A DNA stretch of 64,000 bases, taken from the NCBI RefSeq assembly GCF_951230155.1, contig NZ_CATNVD010000006.1:1-64000 (forward strand), in the 5' to 3' direction. The notes below the pieces were generated by a model. The model saw only the letters and a program-made list of their open reading frames with translations. It did not search any database and was not told where the DNA came from. The stretch's first letter is position 1. Every line of letters starts with the position of its first letter. The stretch is from Parablautia sp. Marseille-Q6255. GTDB lineage: Bacteria; Bacillota; Clostridia; Lachnospirales; Lachnospiraceae. Shown one piece after another: positions 19,239 to 26,540 of the stretch. The position numbers and the translations under genes were made by a program.

Positions 19239-20129
19239 TTATCCGGCCAGTCTCTTGCCAACACCACGGTACCATTCGCCGCCAGGTGTATAGCCTTTTA
19301 CCTCTGTCCATCCGGTCTTTTTGCCCTTCTTAAAGCTTATATACATTTTTTTGCCAATGATCTTTACGTTCTGCATTTTTACAACGTCCCCTTTTTTCGT
19401 GCGAAATGCACGCTGGCTTTGACCTGCAGCCTTGTAATAAGTACGTCCTCTTACAGTGGTAAATTTGTTCTTTTTAAAATTTTTGGTATCTCTGTCACCG
19501 TAATAGAAATCCCCCAGTGCGCTTTTCACAGGAGCAGTGTTGCTGGTGCGTTTTAATTTCCTGCCTTTTATGCGGTATTCAAAGGTCCATTCTACGCGGC
19601 CGGTATCGTAGGGCTGAACAGAAAACCTGACAGAGAGCCCCTTGCTGCTGATGCCGATGACCTCAGCCATCATATTGTCTGCGCTTCCCAGGTCGGCAGC
19701 CTCAACGAGCTTTCCATTGGAGAATGCGTAGAGCTTATTGATGTACATAAAGCCGCCGTCCATTGTTGCGATGATCTGGAGATAATTTTTCTTTGGAGAA
19801 CAGGACATATACCGAAAGGACAGTCCGCTGACTCCTTTGATATTCTTTTTCAGCGCAAGCTTTCCGTCTATGTATATACGGAAATTTTTGTAAAAATAGT
19901 CGTTTAGCGATGCGGCTTTTAGCTGAACCTTTTCGGTATCACCGTCACCGTCCACATCCCGGTAGAGTGTTGCGTAGTTTCCGCGCAGGTATACCTTGTT
20001 ATCGAGCGTGGCAGCCTTCGCAGTGGTTTTTCCTGTCAGCAGCAGGCAAAAGAGCAGAAGCCACAGTGGCAGTGTGCGGGTGATGGATCGCAGGATCCGC
20101 GGCTGGTTTGTTGCTTTTGAGTTTTTCAT
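19239..20129 (-). CDS. Secreted protein of unknown function with calcium-binding-like loop
   Basis: The 296-residue protein is not recognised. It has an N-terminal signal peptide (hydrophobic WLLLFCLLLTG with an AKAA cleavage site near residue 39). The mature part starts with DVDGDGDTEKVQ, an Asp-rich loop like those of EF-hand or FG-GAP/VCBS calcium sites. The remainder is beta-rich and strongly basic, with many YI, KN and KG repeats and a C-terminal segment resembling SH3-type wall-binding modules (KGDVVKMQNVKIIGKKMYI). Cell-wall association is inference. The ATG follows GGGAGGGG at 6 bp; an earlier in-frame ATG is unlikely. Confidence 0.75.
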   Translation of the reverse strand: MKNSKATNQPRILRSITRTLPLWLLLFCLLLTGKTTAKAATLDNKVYLRGNYATLYRDVDGDGDTEKVQLKAASLNDYFYKNFRIYIDGKLALKKNIKGVSGLSFRYMSCSPKKNYLQIIATMDGGFMYINKLYAFSNGKLVEAADLGSADNMMAEVIGISSKGLSVRFSVQPYDTGRVEWTFEYRIKGRKLKRTSNTAPVKSALGDFYYGDRDTKNFKKNKFTTVRGRTYYKAAGQSQRAFRTKKGDVVKMQNVKIIGKKMYISFKKGKKTGWTEVKGYTPGGEWYRGVGKRLAG

Positions 20130-20241
20130 TTGTACCCCTCCCTTTGTATGAGCCAGATGGTAAGGCAAAAAGATGCCTGACCTCATAGTTATAGTGTATC
20201 ATGAATGCGGGAAGTTTGGAATGAAATATTAAAAAATATTT

Positions 20242-20293
20242 TTGACATATGACAAAAAAAGTTATTGACATATGACAATAACAGACGTATACT
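20242..20293 (+). promoter_or_regulatory. Promoter with two palindromic TTGnCATATGnCAA operators
   Basis: TTGACA (20265-20270), a 17-bp spacer and TATACT (20288-20293) form a near-consensus promoter for the following cofactor operon. The sequence TTGACATATGACAA occurs twice, at 20242-20255 and 20265-20278. Each is a TTG-n-CATATG-n-CAA palindrome, and the two are 23 bp apart, about two helical turns. The second copy covers the -35 box, which suggests that a dimeric regulator binds both, possibly the DUF134 protein encoded first in the operon. Confidence 0.75.
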
Positions 20294-20334
20294 GAAGCTG
20301 TAAAAGAAAAGGGATTGTCCGGGAGGTGAAGCTT

Positions 20335-20709
20335 TTGCCGAGACCGAGAAAATGCAGAAAGGTATGTGAGCTTCCGCAGATCAGGGAGTTTCATCCGACA
20401 GGCGGAGGCCCCTGCGCAGCAGCTGTGATCATGACAGTGGATGAGTATGAAGCCATCCGCCTGATCGATCAGCAGGGGTTTTCGCAGGAGGAGTGCAGCA
20501 CGTATATGCAGGTGGCAAGGACGACGGTCCAGATGATTTACAATTCTGCCAGAAAAAAGCTGGCGGCGGTGCTGGTAGAGGGACGTCCCCTGCGGATCGA
20601 GGGAGGAGATTATCAGATCTGCGATGGGGATGAAGCATATTACGGCTGCGGCGGCTGCAGGAGGCACCGGTGCGGCTGTCCAAGAGAAGCGATGGAGGTG
20701 GAAGAGTGA
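20335..20709 (+). CDS. DUF134 (UPF0251) DNA-binding protein
   Basis: The 124-residue protein begins PRPRKCRKV, has FHPTGGGPCA, and a sigma-region-4-like helix-turn-helix (TVDEYEAIRLIDQQGFSQEE then MQVARTTVQMIYNSARKKLA). The C-terminus is Cys-rich (YGCGGCRRHRCGCP) and may bind metal or an Fe-S cluster. DUF134 proteins accompany NifX-type and ParA-type cofactor genes in anaerobes. The TTG start is chosen because GGGAGG lies 8 bp upstream and family members start at this motif; an in-frame GTG overlaps the ribosome site itself. Confidence 0.88.
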   Translation: MPRPRKCRKVCELPQIREFHPTGGGPCAAAVIMTVDEYEAIRLIDQQGFSQEECSTYMQVARTTVQMIYNSARKKLAAVLVEGRPLRIEGGDYQICDGDEAYYGCGGCRRHRCGCPREAMEVEE

Positions 20710-21056
20710 AAGTTGCAGTTCCATTAGATGAGAATCAGAAGGATGTATGTATTGTGCTGGCGCGTGCGCCTTACTTTCTGTTTTGTGAGGATGGAAGGGA
20801 CATAGTTGTGGAGAATCCGGCGTCATCCGCACAGGGAGGCGCAGGGATACAGGCGGCGCAGTTTCTTTTAGACAGCGGCATCGACGCTCTGGTCACGGTG
20901 CGCTGCGGGCAGAATGCCGCCGAGGTATTTCAGGCGGCAGGCATCAAAATATGGAAATCCGCAAAGAAAGCCGCTGCGGATGATCTGGCCGCGCTGGAGG
21001 CGGGTGAGCTTGAGGAGCTTACGCATTTCCACGGCGGCTATCAGGGCGTACAATGA
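20706..21056 (+). CDS. Dinitrogenase iron-molybdenum cofactor (NifX/NifB-type) domain protein
   Basis: The 116-residue protein has the NifX/'orange protein' fold pattern: VKVAVPLDENQKDVCIVLARAPYFLFCED, then QGGAGIQAAQFLLDSGIDALVTVRCGQNAAEVFQAAGIKI. Proteins of this type hold metal-sulfur clusters. The GTG start overlaps the DUF134 stop (GTGA), showing tight coupling. The C-terminus ends in HFHGGY. No nitrogenase genes are present, so nitrogen fixation is not implied. Confidence 0.85.
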   Translation: MKVAVPLDENQKDVCIVLARAPYFLFCEDGRDIVVENPASSAQGGAGIQAAQFLLDSGIDALVTVRCGQNAAEVFQAAGIKIWKSAKKAAADDLAALEAGELEELTHFHGGYQGVQ

Positions 21057-21889
21057 GGATCGCGTGTTTAAGCGGGAAAGGCGGCGCAGGAAAGACATTC
21101 GCTGCGGTCAACCTGGCTGCCGCGGCAGGAGAAGCCACGTACATTGACTGTGATGTGGAGGAGCCAAACGGGCGGCTGTTTTTAAAGCCTGAGAAGGTGA
21201 CGGGGACGACGGTCTCCTGTCTGCTGCCGGATTTTGACAGTGAAAAATGTACCGGCTGCAAGAAATGCGTACAGTTTTGCCGCTTTCATGCTCTGATGTA
21301 CGTCAGAGAAAAGCCGATGGTATTTTCCGAGGTCTGCCACAGCTGCGGCGGCTGCAGCCTGGTATGTCCGGAGGGTGCCATTACAGAAAAGGAAAAGCCA
21401 GTCGGCGTACTGGAGGTGGGGCAGTACAAAGATCTGCACGTCGTGACCGGTATCCTGAATCCGGGGGAGGCATCCGGCGTACCGGTGATCCGGGCGGCGC
21501 TCCAGAGGGCGCAGGGCGTGACGGTGATCGACTGTCCGCCAGGCAGCGCATGCAGTGTGATGGAGAGTGTCATGGACGCGGACTACTGTGTACTGATCGC
21601 AGAGCCAACTGCCTTTGGCTTTCACAATTTCAGGATGGTGTATGAACTCGTGACGCTGCTTGACAAAAAATGCGGCGTGCTCATCAATAAGCAGGATGCG
21701 CCGTACGAGCCTCTTGAGGAGTTTTGCAGAAGCGGGCATATTCCGGTGCTTGCAAGGATCGCATATGACCCGGAGATCGCGGCACTGACCGCAGACGGCA
21801 AGATAGCAGTGGAAAAGGATGCGGGAATACGCGAAGTCTTTTCAGATCTGCTTGTGCAGATCAGAGGACAGATCGGAGGTGCGCGATGA
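21053..21889 (+). CDS. MinD/ParA-type P-loop ATPase with inserted 2[4Fe-4S] ferredoxin domain
   Basis: The 278-residue ATPase has a deviant Walker A, CLSGKGGAGKTF, and VIDCPPGS as Walker B-like site. Between them (about residues 62-105) sits a two-cluster ferredoxin insert with CTGCKKCVQFC and CHSCGGCSLVCPEGA. This architecture is known from the orange-protein (ORP) operons of sulfate reducers and related Mrp-like ATPases that assemble or move metal clusters. It overlaps the previous gene by ATGA and is followed by a paralogue. Confidence 0.9.
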   Translation: MRIACLSGKGGAGKTFAAVNLAAAAGEATYIDCDVEEPNGRLFLKPEKVTGTTVSCLLPDFDSEKCTGCKKCVQFCRFHALMYVREKPMVFSEVCHSCGGCSLVCPEGAITEKEKPVGVLEVGQYKDLHVVTGILNPGEASGVPVIRAALQRAQGVTVIDCPPGSACSVMESVMDADYCVLIAEPTAFGFHNFRMVYELVTLLDKKCGVLINKQDAPYEPLEEFCRSGHIPVLARIAYDPEIAALTADGKIAVEKDAGIREVFSDLLVQIRGQIGGAR

Positions 21890-22755
21890 AACGGCTCCTG
21901 ATTTTAAGTGGAAAAGGCGGTACAGGAAAGACGACGACAGCGGCAGCGTTTGTCGATTTCGCTCAGGCGAGAGCCGTAGCGGACTGTGACGTAGACGCTC
22001 CGAACCTGCATCTTGTGACGAAGCCAAAGACGGAGCCTGTCGTGACCGATTTCCTGGGCGGCGACAAGGCGGCGATTGATCCGGACAGATGCGTCGGATG
22101 CGGATTATGTAAGCAGCACTGCCGGTTTGATGCACTCACAGAAGAAGACGGTACGTACCGCGTCAACGAATACGCCTGCGAGGGCTGCGGCGTCTGTGCA
22201 TACGTCTGTCCGCAGGATGCCGTCTCGCTGCACACAGATGTGGCAGGCAGGAGAGCGCTGTATCCCGGGGAATCCGTATTTTCGACGGCTTCCCTGAAAA
22301 TGGGACGCGGTAATTCCGGCAAGCTTGTTACAGAAGTAAAGATGGCGCTGCTTAAAAATGCGCCGGATACTGATCTTGCGATCATAGACGGCTCGCCGGG
22401 CATCGGATGTCCCGTCATGGCGTCAGTGAGCGGTATGGATCTCGTGCTTGTCGTGGCGGAGCCGAGTCTTTCCGGTATCAGCGATCTCAAACGGCTCGTA
22501 AAGACGGCGCAGACGTTTCAGGCCAGGCTTGCGGTCTGCGTAAACAAATGGGATGTCAGCCCCGCGTGTACGCAGGAAATAGAGCGCTTTTGCGAGCAGG
22601 AGGGGCTGCCGTTTGCGGGAAGGATCCCGTATGATAAAAGCGCGTCAGCATGCGTAAATGAGGGCAGAAGTCTTGCGCAGACCGACTGTCCGGCGCGCGA
22701 TGCGCTGAAAAATATCTATGATACGGCAATCAAATTGCTTTTTGATTACCAATAA
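21886..22755 (+). CDS. Second MinD/ParA-type ATPase with ferredoxin insert
   Basis: A 289-residue paralogue of the preceding ATPase, with Walker A ILSGKGGTGKTTTA, ferredoxin insert CVGCGLCKQHC and CEGCGVCAYVCPQDA, and IIDGSPGIGCPVMAS. It overlaps its partner by ATGA. The two probably act as a pair, as in ORP complexes of Desulfovibrio, where two such ATPases bind the cofactor protein. Physiological role is unknown and may involve a redox-sensitive metal-sulfur cofactor. Confidence 0.9.
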   Translation: MKRLLILSGKGGTGKTTTAAAFVDFAQARAVADCDVDAPNLHLVTKPKTEPVVTDFLGGDKAAIDPDRCVGCGLCKQHCRFDALTEEDGTYRVNEYACEGCGVCAYVCPQDAVSLHTDVAGRRALYPGESVFSTASLKMGRGNSGKLVTEVKMALLKNAPDTDLAIIDGSPGIGCPVMASVSGMDLVLVVAEPSLSGISDLKRLVKTAQTFQARLAVCVNKWDVSPACTQEIERFCEQEGLPFAGRIPYDKSASACVNEGRSLAQTDCPARDALKNIYDTAIKLLFDYQ

Positions 22756-22784
22756 CATAACAAAATCGAAAGGAGAAAACGATT

Positions 22785-23150
22785 ATGAAAATTGCAGTAG
22801 CAGCTATGGGCAACGCAGTTGCCGGACATTTTGGACACTGTGAGAACTTTATCTTTTTTGACACAGCAGACGGAAAGATCACGGCTGAGAAGTCCGTTCC
22901 AAATCCGGGACACCGTCCGGGATTTCTGCCGAACTTCCTGGCAGACAACGGAGCTGAGGTGATCATCTCCGGCGGCATGGGCGGCGGAGCCGTGGATATC
23001 TTCAACGAGCGCGGCGTGGAAGTCATCATCGGCATACAGGGCGATGCGAGAGAAGCCGTTGAGACGTATCTGCGCGGAGAGCTTGTTTCCACCGGTTCGA
23101 TCTGCCACCATCATGAGCACGCAGACGAGTGCAAAGAGCATCACGAATAG
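22785..23150 (+). CDS. NifX/orange-protein-like cofactor protein with His-rich tail
   Basis: The 121-residue protein matches the ORP/MTH1175 type (KIAVAAMGNAVAGHFGHCENFIFFD, EVIISGGMGGGAVDIFNERGVEVIIG). It ends in ICHHHEHADECKEHHE, an extra metal-binding tail with six His and two Cys. AAAGGAG lies before the ATG. It is the last gene of the operon and has its own terminator. The fold suggests binding of a metal-sulfur cluster; the tail suggests metal loading or storage. Both are inference. Confidence 0.88.
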   Translation: MKIAVAAMGNAVAGHFGHCENFIFFDTADGKITAEKSVPNPGHRPGFLPNFLADNGAEVIISGGMGGGAVDIFNERGVEVIIGIQGDAREAVETYLRGELVSTGSICHHHEHADECKEHHE

Positions 23151-23168
23151 AAAAAACGTATCAGAATG

Positions 23169-23200
23169 GCCTCATTGCTTCGGCAGTGGGGCTGTTTTTT
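23169..23200 (+). terminator. Terminator of the orange-protein-like operon
   Basis: A 10-bp stem with two G-U pairs (23169-23178 with 23183-23192) is closed by a TTCG tetraloop and followed by TGTTTTTT. This is a clear rho-independent terminator. Confidence 0.9.
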
Positions 23201-23229
23201 AATTGCTGCAAAAGGCAGTATTTCATTCC

Positions 23230-24057
23230 TTATTGGAGGCTTCTGATGCCAACCGTGATCATTGTGATATAATCCTCCTCCTTTTTCAGCGACATTTCAT
23301 TTAGCCCCTCCTCGTAGGCGTATCCGGTCAGCGCAAGCTGATGGCGGTCGGCGTAGGAGAGGATGGATTCGTAGATTTCGCGAAGACGCTCCCAGCCCCC
23401 AAAACAGAAAGCGCGCAGATAGGTACCTGCCGGACGGATCGTTTCATATTCGGCGACGTCCTCGCGGCCGTATGCAAAGAATGCGTCGTAGCGGTCAAAG
23501 TTCCCAAGTGTGAGCTGTTCGGTGGAAATCCGGCTTCCGAAGTTGTCGTAAAGGCCGAATAATTGCTTCAGACGCAGCGAAAAATCGGCGGCCACAGAGA
23601 AATCTGCCTCTTCGTATGTGCCTGAAATGGGTGCGGAGAGGAGGATGCGCGCAGCGGGGAGCGTGATCCTTTCGATCTTTCCGTGGACGGCCGACAGGCC
23701 GAGCTCCAGTTTGTCCAGTTTTTGCTGTAAAAAAGATTTTGCTTCGAGAAGCTGTTCGATAGATCTGTCGATCAGCTTCTTTTTTTCGTGCATGACCTCC
23801 GTAAAGGAGGTTTCGGAGGACGGATCGGTGTACGCTTTGATGTCTTCGAGCGAGAGTCCGATTTTGCGCAGGATCAGGATCAGCTCAAGCTGGATCGTCT
23901 GGAAGCAGCTATAATAGTGATATCCGTTTTCATCGGTCACCTCCGGACGGAAAAGCCCGATGTCATTATAATAGTGGAGCGTCCGTTTGTTGATATTGTT
24001 CTGTTTTGCAAATTCTCCGGTGGAGTATAGATATTTTTTTCGTTTTTCGTCTGCCAT
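23230..24057 (-). CDS. MerR family regulator with GyrI-like effector domain
   Basis: The 275-residue protein begins with a MerR-type DNA-binding domain (YSTGEFAKQNNINKRTLHYYNDIGLFRPEVTDENGYHYYS), followed by the long dimerisation helix and a GyrI-like C-terminal domain of the kind that binds hydrophobic drugs. It is divergent from a GNAT gene and an ABC exporter and probably controls them from the MerR-type promoter between the genes, as BmrR does. AGAGG stands 5 bp before the ATG. Confidence 0.9.
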   Translation of the reverse strand: MADEKRKKYLYSTGEFAKQNNINKRTLHYYNDIGLFRPEVTDENGYHYYSCFQTIQLELILILRKIGLSLEDIKAYTDPSSETSFTEVMHEKKKLIDRSIEQLLEAKSFLQQKLDKLELGLSAVHGKIERITLPAARILLSAPISGTYEEADFSVAADFSLRLKQLFGLYDNFGSRISTEQLTLGNFDRYDAFFAYGREDVAEYETIRPAGTYLRAFCFGGWERLREIYESILSYADRHQLALTGYAYEEGLNEMSLKKEEDYITMITVGIRSLQ

Positions 24058-24159
24058 ACATACCTCTGTTGATTTCTGCTGTTTTCTGCAAAAGAGATAG
24101 ATTCCCTGTAGATTACGTTTTGTAAAAAACTGTGAAATTAAAAATATGATAAAAACTGC

Positions 24160-24190
24160 TTGACTGTACAGTTGCTGTACAGTATATGAT
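24160..24190 (+). promoter_or_regulatory. MerR-type promoter with 19-bp spacer and inverted repeat
   Basis: TTGACT (24160-24165) and TATGAT (24185-24190) are 19 bp apart. Between and over the -35 lies a perfect inverted repeat: ACTGTACAG (24163-24171), TTG, CTGTACAGT (24175-24183). The overlong spacer with a dyad inside it is the hallmark of MerR activation by DNA untwisting. It faces the GNAT gene and the exporter; the MerR gene is read the other way. Confidence 0.88.
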
Positions 24191-24258
24191 ACGCCACGTA
24201 AGAAGAAAAAACAAGATGCAAGAAAAGAGAGAGGACAGAATTTGCAAGGAGGATCTAT

Positions 24259-24807
24259 ATGAAAGTATTACAGATACAAAAAGAGCAGTGGGAGGAAGTA
24301 AAAGAGATTTATCTGGAGGCATTTCCGAAGCGGGAGCGCAAACCGTTTTCTTCTCTGCGGCGTGGCGTAAGGCGCGGGAAGGTACAGCTGCTGACTGCAG
24401 TGGAGGGGGATCAGGTTCTGGGCTTTACGGCGGTCATTCCGTACGAAAGCATGGTGATGGTCGATTATCTTGCCGTATCGGGAAAGATCCGCAGCAGGGG
24501 TACGGGCAGTGAGATTTTGCAGGAGGTATGCAGGATATTTGCGGATAAAAAGATCGTGCTGCTGATAGAAAAAGAGGATGCGCGGGCAGAAAACTGTCAG
24601 CAGAGGATCGCGCGCCGCAGATTTTATGTGAAAAACGGGTTTGCGTCTTCCGGGATTTTTACAGACGGGCAGAGCGGCGCGATGGAAATCATGACTTCTG
24701 GAGGCTCTGTCACGCCCGGGGAGTATCTGCGATTACAGAAATACGCGCTTGGAAGGCTGTTTTTCCGGCTTTCGAGAATCAGGATCACAAAGAAGGAAGG
24801 CGAATGA
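24259..24807 (+). CDS. GNAT family N-acetyltransferase
   Basis: The 182-residue protein fits the GNAT fold: acceptor part with YLEAFPKRERKPFSSL, then VDYLAVSGKIRSRGTGSEIL, the acetyl-CoA-binding region, and RRRFYVKNGF near the end. The acceptor is unknown. It is the first gene under a drug-type MerR promoter and overlaps an ABC exporter, so modification of the exported compound is plausible but unproven. AAGGAGG precedes the ATG. Confidence 0.82.
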   Translation: MKVLQIQKEQWEEVKEIYLEAFPKRERKPFSSLRRGVRRGKVQLLTAVEGDQVLGFTAVIPYESMVMVDYLAVSGKIRSRGTGSEILQEVCRIFADKKIVLLIEKEDARAENCQQRIARRRFYVKNGFASSGIFTDGQSGAMEIMTSGGSVTPGEYLRLQKYALGRLFFRLSRIRITKKEGE

Positions 24808-26540
24808 CCATGCAGAAAATATTTTCCAGAATCAAATTAAATGCTCGGCAGGTGTCAGGTCTTACTGTGCTGGTGCTGTTATCGGCAGTGGGAGAAATGC
24901 TGCTGCCTTCGCTGCTTGCATGGATGATCAACAATGGGGTAGCGGATGCGCACAACCGGCTGATCCTGCTTACGGCAGCGGTGATGGCAGGGATTACAGT
25001 ATTTGCCTGCCTTATCAATATCTGCTCCGTCCGGCTGGCCTCCCGCATTGCGACAGATTTTTCCGCAAAACTGCGCCAAACGGTTTTTGAAAAGGTACAG
25101 AGCCTTTCGAGTGCAGAGCTTGACCGGTTCGGAACGGCAAGTCTCGTGACGAGAAGCACTTCGGACGTCACGAATGTCCAGAACTTTCTGACGCTGCTGC
25201 TGCGTATCGGTATTCTTGCGCCGATGATGGCGGTTGCAGGACTCGTTTTCTCGGCGGCGACAGGCGGGCAGGTAAGCTTTGTGCTAACGGTGGCTATCCC
25301 GGTGCTGCTGATCGGAGTGGGTAGTATTGTAGTGATCGCATCGAAATATTCGATCAGGCTTAGAAAGAAACTCGACCAGATCAACCGGCTGTTTCTTGAG
25401 TCCTTAGAAGGTGTCCGGGTGATACGGGCGTTCAACCAGCAGGAAAAGGCGAGCGGACGGTTTGCGCAGGCGAACCGCGACTATACGCAGACAGCTATGA
25501 CAGCAGGGAAGATCGGAAGCTTTCTGATGCCTGCGATCAATGTGATCTTTGGTGTGACGACGGCTGCTGTGCTTGGCATCGGGGCGTTTTATGTAAAGAG
25601 CGGCGCGATGGAGGTGGGCTCTCTCGTGGCGAACAGCCAGTATATCAGTATGGTGCTGATGTCGGTGATGATGCTTGCCATGGTGATCATGATGTTTCCG
25701 ACTGCGTATGCGTGTGCCGGGCGGATCGCGGAGGTACTTGATACAGAAAGCAGTATACAGGACGGTGATTTTGAGGCGGAAAAACGTCCGCTTCGGTCTA
25801 CCGTAGAGTTTCACCATGTGACATTTGCTTATCCAAATGCAGACGAGCCGATTTTAAAGGATGTAAGTTTTGTATCGCGGCCAGGAGAGGTGACGGCGAT
25901 CATCGGAGGCACGGGACGCGGAAAATCAAGCATTCTGAAATTGATTCCCCGTCTGTACGATCCAATGTTCGGTACCGTCCTGATCGACGGAGTCGACGCA
26001 AAAAAATACCGCGTGGAAGAGCTTCGCGCACTGATCGGTTATGTGCCGCAGAAAAATGTGCTGTTTTCCGGCGATATTGCATCGAACTTAAATTTCGGTA
26101 AGGAAAGCGGCATGCGGGAGGAGTGGGAGCAGGCAGCTCAGATTGCATGCGCGGATGAGTTTATCGAAAAAAAGCCGGAGCAGTACCATGCGCCTGTTTC
26201 ACAGGGCGGAACGAATTTTTCCGGAGGGCAGCGGCAGCGTATGGCGATCGCGAGGGCTTTGATGAGGCGGCCGGAAATCTATGTATTCGATGACAGCTTT
26301 TCGGCTCTCGATATGAAAACGGACCAGAAGCTTCGCAAGAATATCAGAGAGCATGCCGGGGATGCCACGGTGATCCTTGTAGCGCAGCGGATCAGCACGA
26401 TCCTCGATGCGGACCGGATACTCGTTGTAGATGACGGACAGATCGTCGGTCAGGGCACGCATGGAGAACTTTTGCGCACCTGCCCTTTGTACCGCGAGAT
26501 GGCAGAATTACAGCTTGGAAAGGAGGCGGTTTCTAAATGA
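24804..26540 (+). CDS. ABC exporter subunit with degenerate ATP site
   Basis: A 578-residue type IV exporter half: six-helix membrane domain (residues 15-310), then an ATPase domain with Walker A GGTGRGKSS, signature NFSGGQRQRMAIARAL and Walker B IYVFDDSFSALD. The catalytic Glu after Walker B is Asp, as in the degenerate subunit of heterodimeric exporters such as BmrCD and TM287/288. It overlaps the GNAT gene and, by ATGA, the next ABC gene. Confidence 0.92.
   Translation: MTMQKIFSRIKLNARQVSGLTVLVLLSAVGEMLLPSLLAWMINNGVADAHNRLILLTAAVMAGITVFACLINICSVRLASRIATDFSAKLRQTVFEKVQSLSSAELDRFGTASLVTRSTSDVTNVQNFLTLLLRIGILAPMMAVAGLVFSAATGGQVSFVLTVAIPVLLIGVGSIVVIASKYSIRLRKKLDQINRLFLESLEGVRVIRAFNQQEKASGRFAQANRDYTQTAMTAGKIGSFLMPAINVIFGVTTAAVLGIGAFYVKSGAMEVGSLVANSQYISMVLMSVMMLAMVIMMFPTAYACAGRIAEVLDTESSIQDGDFEAEKRPLRSTVEFHHVTFAYPNADEPILKDVSFVSRPGEVTAIIGGTGRGKSSILKLIPRLYDPMFGTVLIDGVDAKKYRVEELRALIGYVPQKNVLFSGDIASNLNFGKESGMREEWEQAAQIACADEFIEKKPEQYHAPVSQGGTNFSGGQRQRMAIARALMRRPEIYVFDDSFSALDMKTDQKLRKNIREHAGDATVILVAQRISTILDADRILVVDDGQIVGQGTHGELLRTCPLYREMAELQLGKEAVSK

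Noticed and set aside
20335-23150. Nitrogen fixation (nif) operon
   Set aside because: NifX-type domains are present, but there are no nifHDK, nifE, nifN or radical-SAM nifB genes.
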